Positions 8,116-15,077 are shown, numbered from the stretch's first letter. The stretch: 17,359 nt of DNA from Comamonas sp. lk (GCA_945901215.1 CAMDKE010000013.1:1-17359), one strand, 5' to 3'. Translations and numbers: made by a program. The notes: generated from the sequence alone by a model not told the origin.

Positions 8116-8858
8116 GGCGCGCTGCCGCATTCGATGGCGCGGGCGCCTGGGGCCAGCGCCGGTCGTCGGGCCACGGCGCCCGATGCCTTGGGTACGGCCT
8201 GGCTGGCGAGCCAGCTGGTGACGGCGTGCACGTCGGCGTCGCGCAGGCTTTTGGCGATGTGCGCCATACAGTCGGGTGCCTGCGCCCGGCGCTGCCCGGT
8301 TTGCCAGCCGCCCAGCTGCGCGTTGAGGTAATCGCGCGGCAGGCCCAGCAGGCCGGGGGTGCTGGGTTGCACGCCGGTAAGGGCCGTGCCGTGGCACTGC
8401 GTGCAAGCCGGGATGTTCAGGGCGCGGTCACCTTGGGTTGCCAGTGTGTGGCCCCGCGCCAGCATGGCAGGGTCTGTGCGCTGGGCCACAGGTGGCGGGT
8501 AGGGCACGTCCAGCGCAGAAAAGTAGTTTGCGATCTCGTGCAGGTAGGCGTCGTTTAGCGTGGCCAGCAGCCCCTGCATCGGGGCGTAGTGGCGACGCCC
8601 GTCCTGGAAGTTGCGCAGTTGGTTGACCAAGTAGCCTGCAGGCTTGCCCGCCAGGCGGGGGTAGTAGCCATCAGGCCCGGATTTGCCTTGCGGGCCATGG
8701 CATCCGGTGCAGGCCAGCGTGCGCTGGGCCATGCTGTCTTCCCATGCCGCCTGGGCGGGGAAGGCTGTTGCCCACACGACCCACAGCCATACGACGCAAG
8801 TGATAGATGAAAGCCCATGGCGGGCGCGGAAAAAGGGGACAACACTCGCACATCGCAT
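8112..8858 (-). CDS. Secreted di-heme cytochrome c (cytochrome c4-like)
   Basis: The 248-residue precursor starts MRCASVVPFF and carries a signal peptide with a tryptophan/valine-rich core (about 18-30) and a likely cleavage site AQA|AW after residue 37. Two CXXCH motifs follow, CTGCH (50-54) and CTQCH (152-156), in two similar domains with KPAGYLVNQLRNF and LPRDYLNAQLGGW in equivalent positions. This is the cytochrome c4 / class I tandem plan of a soluble periplasmic electron carrier. Possible axial methionines are Met94 and Met198. A longer frame reaches 9023, but it would put the signal peptide in the middle of the protein, so I use ATG 8858. The gene lies 38 bases after the acyl-CoA synthetase stop and overlaps the tri-heme cytochrome start by four bases, indicating paired expression. 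Confidence 0.9.
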   Translation of the reverse strand: MRCASVVPFFRARHGLSSITCVVWLWVVWATAFPAQAAWEDSMAQRTLACTGCHGPQGKSGPDGYYPRLAGKPAGYLVNQLRNFQDGRRHYAPMQGLLATLNDAYLHEIANYFSALDVPYPPPVAQRTDPAMLARGHTLATQGDRALNIPACTQCHGTALTGVQPSTPGLLGLPRDYLNAQLGGWQTGQRRAQAPDCMAHIAKSLRDADVHAVTSWLASQAVPKASGAVARRPALAPGARAIECGSAP

Positions 8859-8896
8859 GCGAGCGATTTTAGTCCGCAGCCGGGTCGGTAACTGCC

Positions 8897-10588
8897 TTAG
8901 TCGACCCAGACCACGGCGCGCCCCTGGCGCAGCCAGGCATCGAAATGGGACGCGTAGGCGTCTTCGATCTGGTTGCGTTTGACCTTGAAGGTGGGCGTGA
9001 CAAAGCCGTTTTCCGGTGTCCACAAGACGCTGACCACCGCCAGCAGGTCCAGCCGTTCGTGGTGATCGAGCCGTGCGTTCACGCTTTGCAGGTGCTGCTC
9101 CAGCGACTGGTTTAGCGCCGCCCGGGCCGCCGGGTCGGCGCAGCGCGTGGCTGCGTCCTGCGACAGCATCACCACCGCCAGCGGTTGCGTCAGGTTGGCG
9201 CCGGTCACAGCGCAGGCCTCGATGTCGGGGTGCGTGACCAGCAGGTCCTCAATGGGCGCGGGCGCCACGTACTTGCCTTTGCTGGTTTTGAAAATGTCTT
9301 TCACCCGACCGGTGATGCTGAGTTGGCCCCGGGCGTCGCAGCGGCCTTTGTCCCCGGTGCGCAGCCAGCCGTCGGCCGTCAAGGCCAATGCGCTTTGTTC
9401 CGGGTTGTTGAAATAGCCTTGCATCAGCGCCGGACAGCGCATCTGAACCTCGCCGGTGTCGGGGTCAATGCGGCTGTCCACCCCCTCGTAGGGCAGCCCA
9501 ACCGAGCCCACACCAGTGCCGCCGGGCAGCGTGGAGTGCGATACGCCGCAGTTTTCGGTCATGCCATACACCTCAATCAGATCAAGGCCGAGTTTGCGGA
9601 AAAAAGCCAGCACGTCTGCGGGCATGGGTGCCGCTCCCCCGGCCGCGAGCCGGCATTGGTCCAGGCCCAGGCCGCCCAGAATTTTGCGCCGCACCAGACG
9701 GCCCAGCAAGGGAATACCCAGCAGCATGTTCAAGCGCGCCTCGGGCATTTTGTCGAACACGCCTTGCTGAAACTTCACCCACAGGCGTGGCACCGAGAAA
9801 AAGATGGTCGGGCGGGCGCGCTGCAAATCGGCCAAAAAGGTGTCCAGGCTCTGCGCAAAAAAGACGTGGCCGCCGTAGCGCAAGGAGGCTTGCTCTACCA
9901 GCATGCGCTCGGCCACGTGGGCCAGTGGCAGGTAGGAGATAAAGCGGTCTGCGTCCGACACCGATATGCGGCGGGTGGCGCTGGCCAGTCCCCAGGCCAT
10001 GGCGCCAAAGGTTTGCACCACGCCTTTTGGGTGACCGGTGGTGCCGGAGGTGTAAATGATGGTGCAAATAGTGTCGGCGCTGGTTTGGGGCGTACCGGCC
10101 AGGGGCGTGTTGTTGCGCAGCAGCCCGTCCCAATGCAAGGCGGCCACGCCAGACGGCGCCAGCGGCAAGGCCACCAGTGCCACCGATTCGGGCACGCTGG
10201 CCAGGCTGGAGCTGTCATCCATCTTGCCAACAAAGCAGGCCCGCGCCGCGCTGTGGTTCAAGATATAGGCCAGGGCCTCGCCGTTGAAGGTGGGGTAGAT
10301 TGGCACTGACACATGGCCGGCCATCAAAATCGCCAAATCAGCCAACACCCAGTGCGCGCTGTTCTTGCCCAAAATCGCTACCCGACTGCCCGCCGGCCAG
10401 CCCTGGGCTTGCAGCCACGCAGCTATGCGGCGCACCTGGTCGGCGGCCTGCGCCCAACTCATGTCTTGCACCTGGCCCATGCCCAAGGGCTGGGTGAGGT
10501 AGATGCGGTCCGGGGTAGTTTGTGCCCAGTGGCACAGGCGCTGCACCGGGAAATTGGCGGCGTCCACCGTAATTGCTGCGGGGTTCAT
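8897..10588 (-). CDS. AMP-dependent acyl-CoA synthetase (long-chain FACL type)
   Basis: The 563-residue cytoplasmic enzyme of the ANL superfamily activates a carboxylic acid as its adenylate and then forms the CoA thioester. Visible motifs are the ATP loop YTSGTTGHPKG (179-189), YGMTE (341-345), GYFNNPE (391-397), TGD (411-413), the hinge GRVKDIFKTSKGKYVAP (427-443) and the C-terminal FKVKRNQIE with the likely catalytic lysine. These fit the long-chain fatty acyl-CoA ligase branch; chain length is not predictable here. I chose ATG 10588 because GGAGG lies about ten bases before it; a TTG at 10645 would add 19 residues unlike the family. It opens the ten-gene minus-strand block and diverges from the GNAT gene. 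Confidence 0.93.
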   Translation of the reverse strand: MNPAAITVDAANFPVQRLCHWAQTTPDRIYLTQPLGMGQVQDMSWAQAADQVRRIAAWLQAQGWPAGSRVAILGKNSAHWVLADLAILMAGHVSVPIYPTFNGEALAYILNHSAARACFVGKMDDSSSLASVPESVALVALPLAPSGVAALHWDGLLRNNTPLAGTPQTSADTICTIIYTSGTTGHPKGVVQTFGAMAWGLASATRRISVSDADRFISYLPLAHVAERMLVEQASLRYGGHVFFAQSLDTFLADLQRARPTIFFSVPRLWVKFQQGVFDKMPEARLNMLLGIPLLGRLVRRKILGGLGLDQCRLAAGGAAPMPADVLAFFRKLGLDLIEVYGMTENCGVSHSTLPGGTGVGSVGLPYEGVDSRIDPDTGEVQMRCPALMQGYFNNPEQSALALTADGWLRTGDKGRCDARGQLSITGRVKDIFKTSKGKYVAPAPIEDLLVTHPDIEACAVTGANLTQPLAVVMLSQDAATRCADPAARAALNQSLEQHLQSVNARLDHHERLDLLAVVSVLWTPENGFVTPTFKVKRNQIEDAYASHFDAWLRQGRAVVWVD

Positions 10589-10598
10589 GGCGTTGTGT

Positions 10599-10603
10599 CC
10601 TCC
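10599..10603 (-). promoter_or_regulatory. Ribosome binding site of the acyl-CoA synthetase
   Basis: CCTCC on the plus strand reads GGAGG on the coding strand, about ten bases before the ATG at 10588. It decides the start against the upstream TTG at 10645. Confidence 0.7.
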
Positions 10604-10654
10604 AAAGTTAGCCGCATTCTGGGCGCCCAAGCGGCCAAGGCGCAAGGGGTATTC

Positions 10655-10664
10655 ACCCTAGGGT
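10655..10664. promoter_or_regulatory. Perfect 10-base palindrome in a divergent intergenic region
   Basis: ACCCTAGGGT is a perfect palindrome within the 189-base gap (10589-10777) between the divergent acyl-CoA synthetase and GNAT genes. It could be an operator, but ten bases can also occur by chance, and no regulator is encoded beside it. The same gap holds two adjacent GCATTTTT copies (10738-10745 and 10747-10754) shortly before the GNAT start and no convincing promoter pair. Confidence 0.25.
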
Positions 10665-10777
10665 CTGCCCAGGCACGGGTCGCGGCTGGACCAGGGCGTG
10701 GGGCGGTTTGCCGGGGATGCTGCGACAATCCGCCTTCGCATTTTTTGCATTTTTCGCAACGTCAGGTTTTCTCCTTC

Positions 10778-11305
10778 ATGTCCAGTACTTCCGTTTTTCC
10801 CGTCCGCCCGGCCGTTTTGCGCGATGCGCGCGCCATTGCTGAGCTTCACAACGCCACCGTTCAAGACGCCTACCGGGGCTTGCTCGGGGACGTTTCAGTG
10901 CCCCTTATGGCCTTAGACAAACGCCTGGCTTACTGGCGTGAAGCCATTGAATACGCCGAGCCCCAGGTGCATGTAGCGCTGCACGGTGAGCGCATCGTCG
11001 GCTTTGTTGGCTTTGACCGCAGCCGCGACGAAGGCACAAAGCCCACTATGGGTGAGATTTGGTCTATTTACGCCGACGCCGATTTTGTCGGCCTGGGCGT
11101 GGGCCTCTCGCTGTGGGACGCCGCACGTGAGGGGCTGATGGAAGAAGGTTGCACCGATGTCAGCGTCTGGCTGCCGCTGGCCAATGAGCGCGCCATGCAG
11201 TTTTTCACCATGGCCGGCTTTAAGCGCGAAATGCCCAGCGCCAAAACCGTGTCCATAGGCGGAGTCAAGATCGAAGAAATCCGACTCAAGCGCGCGCTGG
11301 CCTGA
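10778..11305 (+). CDS. GNAT-family N-acetyltransferase
   Basis: The 175-residue protein has the acetyl-CoA-dependent GNAT fold: an N-terminal VRPAVLRDARAIAELHN stretch (about 9-25), the central beta strand VGFVGFD, the strand GEIWSIYAD (92-100) followed by the acetyl-CoA loop FVGLGVG (103-109), and a C-terminal ANERAMQFFTMAGFKRE segment typical of RimI-like proteins. The usual Gln/Arg of the loop is Asp102 here. The substrate is unknown; family members acetylate small molecules or protein N-termini. The ATG at 10778 fits the domain start; the longer open frame from 10313 is the antisense of the acyl-CoA synthetase. The ribosome site is weak (CAGG about 13 bases upstream). It stands alone and converges on the FabH-like gene after 20 bases. 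Confidence 0.9.
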   Translation: MSSTSVFPVRPAVLRDARAIAELHNATVQDAYRGLLGDVSVPLMALDKRLAYWREAIEYAEPQVHVALHGERIVGFVGFDRSRDEGTKPTMGEIWSIYADADFVGLGVGLSLWDAAREGLMEEGCTDVSVWLPLANERAMQFFTMAGFKREMPSAKTVSIGGVKIEEIRLKRALA

Positions 11306-11309
11306 GCCC

Positions 11310-11324
11310 CCGCCGATGGGGCGG
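11310..11324. terminator. Small hairpin between convergent genes, possible terminator
   Basis: CCGCC, a five-base loop and GGCGG lie just after the GNAT stop and are followed by TTTA. An alternative pairing of GCCCC (11306-11310) with GGGGC (11318-11322) is also possible. The short stem and T-run make this a weak candidate for ending transcription of the GNAT gene. Confidence 0.35.
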
Positions 11325-11325
11325 T

Positions 11326-12444
11326 TTACAGCTTTTTGACCACCACGCTGCCGATCGAATAGCCGGCACCAAACGAGCAGATCACGCCCACTTGCCCCGC
11401 CGCGATGTCGGCCTTGTGCCGGTGAAAGGCAATGATGGAGCCGGCAGACGCCGTGTTGGCGAACTCGTCCAGAATCACCGGCGCCTCCTCAATGGTGGCG
11501 TCGCGCCCCAGCAGTTTGCGGCTGATGAACTGGTTCATAGACAAATTGGCCTGGTGCAGCCAAAAGCGGCGCACGTCGGCCGGCGTGTAGCCCAGCGACT
11601 CCAGGTGCCCGGCAATATGGTCGGCGGCCATAGGGCAGACTTCCTTGAATACTTTACGGCCCTCCTGGCGAAACAGCTGGTCGCGCTCGTCCGGGTCGCG
11701 GTCTTCGGCGCGCGACATAAAGCCCTGGTTGTTGCGGATGTTGTTAGAAAACGTGCTCAAGAGCCGCGTGCCCAGAATCTCAAACGCGCCAGCCGGTGCC
11801 AAATCCAGCCGCTCCACCAGAATGGCGGTGCATACGTCACCAAAGATGAAGTGGCAATCGCGGTCTTTCCAGGCCAGGTGCGCCGACGTAATCTCCGGGT
11901 TGACCACCAAAACGGCCCGCGCCTGACCGGTGCGCACTGCGTTTGCGGCCAGTTCCAGCGCAAACGTGGCTGAGGAGCAGGCCACATTCATGTCAAAGGC
12001 GTAGCCATTGATGCCCAGGGCGGTCTGAATTTCCACGCCCATGGCCGGGTAGGGGCGCTGCATGTTGGCGGCAGCGCAGATCAGCCCGTCCACGTCGGCT
12101 GCGGTTTTGCCAGCGGCGTCGAGCGCGGCCTGCGAGGCCAGCACACCGATCTCGGCCATCATGGAGATTTCCGAGTCCGGGCGGGGCGCAAAACGCGGGC
12201 GCATGCGGGTGGGGTCTAGCACACCGGCCTTGTCCATCACGTAGCGGCGCTGGATACCCGAGGCCTTTTCGATGAACTCCACGCTCGAATCGGTCAATGC
12301 GGCATGGGTTCCCGCGGCGATCTCCATGGCGTAGCGGTTGTTCTCCAGGGCCGCAAACCGGTTGTAGGCCTCCACCAGCTCCGCATTGGTAATGGTTTGG
12401 GGCGGCGTAAACAGGCCAGTACTGCTGATGGCGACACGGTGCAT
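11326..12444 (-). CDS. FabH-like beta-ketoacyl-ACP synthase III family protein
   Basis: The 372-residue thiolase-fold enzyme carries the full Claisen-condensing triad: Cys156 in NVACSSATF, His297 in WLHQAN and Asn330 in EFANTASAGS. The C-terminus has the GAGYSIGSVVV segment. Housekeeping FabH is about 315-330 residues and starts acyl-chain synthesis from acetyl-CoA and malonyl-ACP. This protein is about 45 residues longer, with insertions near residues 30-90 (after AELVEAYNRF and around MRPRFAPRPD), so it is probably a specialised paralogue with another acyl donor. It stands apart from any fatty-acid gene cluster here. The ATG at 12444 begins the first conserved strand MHRVAISSTG; the frame continues upstream to 12534 without family resemblance. 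It diverges from the GGDEF gene with 167 bases between starts. Confidence 0.9.
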   Translation of the reverse strand: MHRVAISSTGLFTPPQTITNAELVEAYNRFAALENNRYAMEIAAGTHAALTDSSVEFIEKASGIQRRYVMDKAGVLDPTRMRPRFAPRPDSEISMMAEIGVLASQAALDAAGKTAADVDGLICAAANMQRPYPAMGVEIQTALGINGYAFDMNVACSSATFALELAANAVRTGQARAVLVVNPEITSAHLAWKDRDCHFIFGDVCTAILVERLDLAPAGAFEILGTRLLSTFSNNIRNNQGFMSRAEDRDPDERDQLFRQEGRKVFKEVCPMAADHIAGHLESLGYTPADVRRFWLHQANLSMNQFISRKLLGRDATIEEAPVILDEFANTASAGSIIAFHRHKADIAAGQVGVICSFGAGYSIGSVVVKKL

Positions 12445-12538
12445 GGGGACTGTCTCTCGGGTTTGTAGCGGTGGGAGGATTATCCATAGGCGCGGTGGAG
12501 GCCGAACTGGCGCCTGGGCCACCGCCTGGTACATGGGA

Positions 12539-12571
12539 AAACCACACCGCTTTTGTTTTTAAAAGTGGTTT
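12539..12571. repeat. Inverted repeat upstream of the diguanylate cyclase
   Basis: AAACCAC (12539-12545) and GTGGTTT (12565-12571) are perfect seven-base inverted arms around a 19-base T-rich spacer. They sit in the AT-rich divergent region 12445-12611. The pair may be a regulatory site or a weak structure; no binding protein is suggested. Confidence 0.4.
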
Positions 12572-12573
12572 AT

Positions 12574-12611
12574 GTGAATATGTTAAAAATGGTGAATATA
12601 ATATTTTCACC
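12574..12611 (+). promoter_or_regulatory. Putative promoter/operator directly before the GGDEF gene
   Basis: A perfect TATAAT (12597-12602) lies only nine bases before the ATG at 12612. With 17-base spacing the -35 position would be GTGAAT (12574-12579), which matches TTGACA at three positions. GTGAATAT occurs twice as direct repeats (12574-12581 and 12592-12599, 18 bases apart). GGTGAA (12591-12596) and TTCACC (12606-12611) form an inverted repeat around the -10 and reach the start codon. No Shine-Dalgarno is present. If this promoter is used, the mRNA would be leaderless or nearly so, and a protein bound at the inverted repeat would block it. The -10 match and the repeats are seen; promoter use is inferred. 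Confidence 0.5.
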
Positions 12612-13679
12612 ATGAGCAACAGCTTGCACCCCTCCCCATTTCCCGCGGATACCTTTTACTTCGCCTCGCACGAGCCCACGGCGCTGTGTGCCAACCAGGC
12701 GCTGGCTCGCATGCGGGACCAGGGCCTGCAGCCGGTGCCGCAGAATTTTGAGCTCTGGTACGCCTATTACGCCCAGTCCAACCTGGATGTGGTGCGCACC
12801 ATTGACGCACTGGGCGTCGGCGCACATCTGCTCACCGACCAGCGCTGTGACGCCATCCACCAGGAGTTTTTAAGCAACGCACGGGAGGGCGAGGTCGCGC
12901 GCCAGGCCAGCGCCACTATCCAAGCCACGATTGACGGCTTTAGCAGCCGCCTAGCGCAGGCAAAAACCGCCACCGGAAACTACCGCGGCGCGCTGGAAGA
13001 GGCCGCGCGCACGCTTAGCCACACCGACAACGTGGTGGCCATGCGCACCACCTTGCAGTCGGTGCTGGACAGCACCGGCGACATGATCGCGCACAACCAG
13101 CGACTCGCAGCCGAACTGGAGCGCTCGGCCCAGGCCATGAAGGAGCTCGAAGGCGAGTTTGAACGGGTGCGCAAGCAGTCTCTCACCGACGCCTTGACCG
13201 CACTGCCCAACCGCAAGGCGTTTGATGCCGAGCTAGAGCGCCTGTGGCAAGACGCCAGCGAACAGGGCGCGGCTTTTTGCATGCTGATGGTCGACATAGA
13301 CCACTTCAAAGTCTTTAACGACACCTATGGCCACCTGGTAGGCGACGAGGTGTTGCGCATCGTGGCCCGCACCTTGAAAGAAGGTTTGGCCGCAGGCGAG
13401 ATGGCTGCGCGCTATGGCGGCGAAGAATTTGCCGTTTTGTTACCCGGCCGCGACTTGCAAGCCGGGCTTGTAAAGGCCAACGCCTTGCGAACCCAGGTGC
13501 ACAACATGCTGTTGACGCGCCGTGCTACAGGCGAAAAAATTGGCCGGGTAACGGTCTCGGGCGGTGTGGCGCAGTGCTGCGTACCCGAGTCGGCGCAGAC
13601 CCTGGTGGCGCGGGCCGACAGCGCTTTGTACGAGGCGAAAAAGAACGGCCGTAACCGCATCGCCAGCGCGGCCGCCTAA
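12612..13679 (+). CDS. GGDEF-domain diguanylate cyclase
   Basis: The 355-residue cytoplasmic protein ends in a GGDEF domain (about 190-352), which makes cyclic di-GMP from two GTP. Motifs are LTDALTALPNRKAF (191-204), the metal-site VDIDHFKVFND (227-237), GGEEF (269-273) and late YEAKKNGRNR. The GGEEF signature is the active form. The product-inhibition I-site RxxD, expected just before it, reads AAGE, so feedback inhibition is probably lost. The N-terminal half (1-170) has no PAS, GAF or membrane segment; it includes PVPQNFELWYAYYAQSN and a helical stretch to about 190, probably a coiled coil. The ATG 12612 follows the promoter repeats directly; the open frame upstream to 12471 is unlike the family. 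It diverges from the FabH-like gene. Confidence 0.93.
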   Translation: MSNSLHPSPFPADTFYFASHEPTALCANQALARMRDQGLQPVPQNFELWYAYYAQSNLDVVRTIDALGVGAHLLTDQRCDAIHQEFLSNAREGEVARQASATIQATIDGFSSRLAQAKTATGNYRGALEEAARTLSHTDNVVAMRTTLQSVLDSTGDMIAHNQRLAAELERSAQAMKELEGEFERVRKQSLTDALTALPNRKAFDAELERLWQDASEQGAAFCMLMVDIDHFKVFNDTYGHLVGDEVLRIVARTLKEGLAAGEMAARYGGEEFAVLLPGRDLQAGLVKANALRTQVHNMLLTRRATGEKIGRVTVSGGVAQCCVPESAQTLVARADSALYEAKKNGRNRIASAAA

Positions 13680-13692
13680 GCAGCGGCCACCA

Positions 13693-13717
13693 CCAGGCCT
13701 AGGCGGCCAAGGCCTGG
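13693..13717. terminator. GC-rich hairpin between convergent GGDEF and isomerase genes
   Basis: CCAGGCCT (13693-13700) and AGGCCTGG (13710-13717) form a perfect eight-base stem with a nine-base loop, 13 bases after the cyclase stop. The hairpin covers the stop codon and last codons of the convergent isomerase gene. No T-run follows on either strand, so it is at best a weak or Rho-assisted terminator. Confidence 0.4.
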
Positions 13718-14292
13718 CGCACAAAGTCCAGCCGGTCCTGGCCAAAAAACAGCTGCTCACCCACAAAAAACGTCGGCGCACCAAATGCACCGCGCGCCAC
13801 CGCTTCTTCGGTCGTGGCCACCAGTTGCGCCTTGACTTCGGGGTCTGCCACCAAGCCCATAAACGACTCGGCGCTAAAGCCCGCTGCCCCCAGCACCTCG
13901 GCCATCACGGCGGGCTCGCCCATATTGCGCGGCTGCACCCACATGGCCTGGAACACCGCGTCCACGTAGTTCATCAGTTTCTGCGGGTCGCGCATCTGCA
14001 GGCCGGTGGCGCCGCGCATCAGCGTCAGGGTGTTGATAGGAAAGTGCGGGTTGTGCGCAAAGGGCACACCGTAGCGCGTGGCAAAGCGCGCCATGTCGGC
14101 GCCCATCCAGCGGCCTTTGGCGGGCACGGTCACCGGGCTGGCGTTGCCCGTGGCCTTGAACACGCCACCCAGCAGCATGGGCCGGTAAAGCACTTTGGCG
14201 CCGGTATCCAAGGCCAGTTGGGCCATTTGCGTGTGCGCCAGGTAGGTGGTGGGGCTGCCAAAGTCAAAGAAAAATTCCACGGTTTTTTGCAT
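13699..14292 (-). CDS. DsbA-fold 2-hydroxychromene-2-carboxylate isomerase-like protein
   Basis: The 197-residue protein resembles the NahD/kappa-GST family: an opening strand VEFFFDFGSPTTYLAH (5-20) with the glutathione-contacting serine at position 13, a YRPMLLGGVFKATGN stretch (36-50), FPINTLTLMRG (84-94), and the C-terminal cis-proline motif GAFGAPTFFVGEQLFFGQDRL. NahD isomerises 2-hydroxychromene-2-carboxylate in naphthalene degradation with glutathione. No other aromatic-degradation gene lies nearby, so the true substrate is open. The ATG 14292 has an AAGGAG site just before it (14298-14303). It is the last gene of the right-hand minus-strand operon, 56 bases after the SDR gene. Confidence 0.9.
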   Translation of the reverse strand: MQKTVEFFFDFGSPTTYLAHTQMAQLALDTGAKVLYRPMLLGGVFKATGNASPVTVPAKGRWMGADMARFATRYGVPFAHNPHFPINTLTLMRGATGLQMRDPQKLMNYVDAVFQAMWVQPRNMGEPAVMAEVLGAAGFSAESFMGLVADPEVKAQLVATTEEAVARGAFGAPTFFVGEQLFFGQDRLDFVRQALAA

Positions 14293-14297
14293 GCAAG

Positions 14298-14303
14298 CTC
14301 CTT
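14298..14303 (-). promoter_or_regulatory. Ribosome binding site of the isomerase gene
   Basis: CTCCTT on the plus strand reads AAGGAG on the coding strand, five bases before the ATG at 14292. It settles the start against the longer open frame reaching 14424. The 14304-14348 remainder of the gap holds short GATGGGGC-like repeats. Confidence 0.75.
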
Positions 14304-14348
14304 GTTTTTTGGAGGGATGGGGCGATGGGGCGAATGGGCGGGGCGCGC

Positions 14349-15077
14349 TTACCAGCTTTCCATCCATGGCCGCAAATCCAGCTCCTGCGTCCAGGCGCTG
14401 CGCGGCTGGCGGTGCAGTTGCCAATAGGCCTCGGCGATGTGGTCGGGGTTGAGGATGCCGTCCTGGTCTTTGAGGGCGTAGCGCGCCGGAAAGTTCTCGG
14501 CAATGAACTGGGTGTCAATGGCGCCGTCAATCACCGTGTGCGCGACGTGAATGCCTTTTGGCCCGAGTTCGCGCGCCATGCTTTGCGCCAGCGCCCGCAG
14601 CGCGTGCTTGGCCCCGGCAAAGGCCGAGAATCCGGCCGCGCCGCGCAGACTGGCCGTGGCGCCGGTAAAGATAATCGTGCCCCGGCCGCGCTTAAGCATG
14701 GCTTTGGCCACCTCGCGGCCCATCAAAAAGCCCGCCAGTGCGCCCATTTCCCACACCTTGCGGTACACACGCTCGGTGGTGTCCGTCACCGAGAAGCGCA
14801 CGTTGGCGCCGATGTTGAACACCGCCACTTCAATGGGCGCAATGTCGCGCTCAATGCCTTCGACCAGCGCCACCATTTCGGACTCAACCCGGGCGTCCGA
14901 GCCAAAGGCGTGCGCTTTACCGCCTTCGGCCTCGATTTGTGCCACTAGGGGCGCAAGCTTGTCGCGCTGGCGCCGGGTGACGCAGGCCACCAAGCCTTCG
15001 CGGGCAAAGCGCCGGGCAATGGCGCCACCGGTGGCGTCTCCCGCGCCCACAACCAAGACAGATTGAGGCGTGCTCAT
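14349..15077 (-). CDS. Short-chain dehydrogenase/reductase-like protein without the catalytic Tyr
   Basis: The 242-residue protein has the Rossmann dinucleotide loop GAGDATGG (11-18), the FNIGAN segment (87-92, for the usual NNAG) and the helix with FAGAKHALRALAQSMAREL. The catalytic YxxxK is replaced by FAGAK: Phe153 takes the tyrosine place while Lys157 remains. The serine normally 13 residues before the Tyr is Ala140 in FTGATASLRG. This matches the SDR subgroup I remember as lacking the usual tetrad with Phe for Tyr (the cd05373 type), so it may bind NAD(P) without normal oxidoreductase chemistry. The start ATG 15077 has GAGGAG (15084-15089) overlapping the stop of the methionine synthase gene, so the two are translated together. 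Confidence 0.9.
   Translation of the reverse strand: MSTPQSVLVVGAGDATGGAIARRFAREGLVACVTRRQRDKLAPLVAQIEAEGGKAHAFGSDARVESEMVALVEGIERDIAPIEVAVFNIGANVRFSVTDTTERVYRKVWEMGALAGFLMGREVAKAMLKRGRGTIIFTGATASLRGAAGFSAFAGAKHALRALAQSMARELGPKGIHVAHTVIDGAIDTQFIAENFPARYALKDQDGILNPDHIAEAYWQLHRQPRSAWTQELDLRPWMESW

Noticed and set aside
8116..8406. N-terminal extension of the tri-heme cytochrome frame
   Set aside because: The 97 extra residues are Arg/Pro/Ala-rich, overlap the di-heme cytochrome in another frame, and the ATGA junction at 8112-8115 gives a better start.
8859..9023. N-terminal extension of the di-heme cytochrome frame
   Set aside because: It overlaps the acyl-CoA synthetase 3' end and would bury the signal peptide inside the protein.
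9185..10309. A 374-codon plus-strand open frame opposite the acyl-CoA synthetase
   Set aside because: It lies wholly antisense to a gene with all ANL motifs and shows no recognisable domain.
12445..12534. N-terminal extension of the FabH-like frame
   Set aside because: The added residues are Pro/Arg-rich with no family resemblance; the conserved fold begins at the ATG 12444.
14304..14348. Short GATGGGGC-like repeats before the isomerase gene
   Set aside because: Only two or three imperfect copies in a GC-rich spacer; not enough for a meaningful repeat or regulatory call.
13564..14427. A 287-codon plus-strand open frame over the cyclase end and isomerase gene
   Set aside because: It overlaps two well-supported genes, one of them in antisense, and has shadow-like composition.
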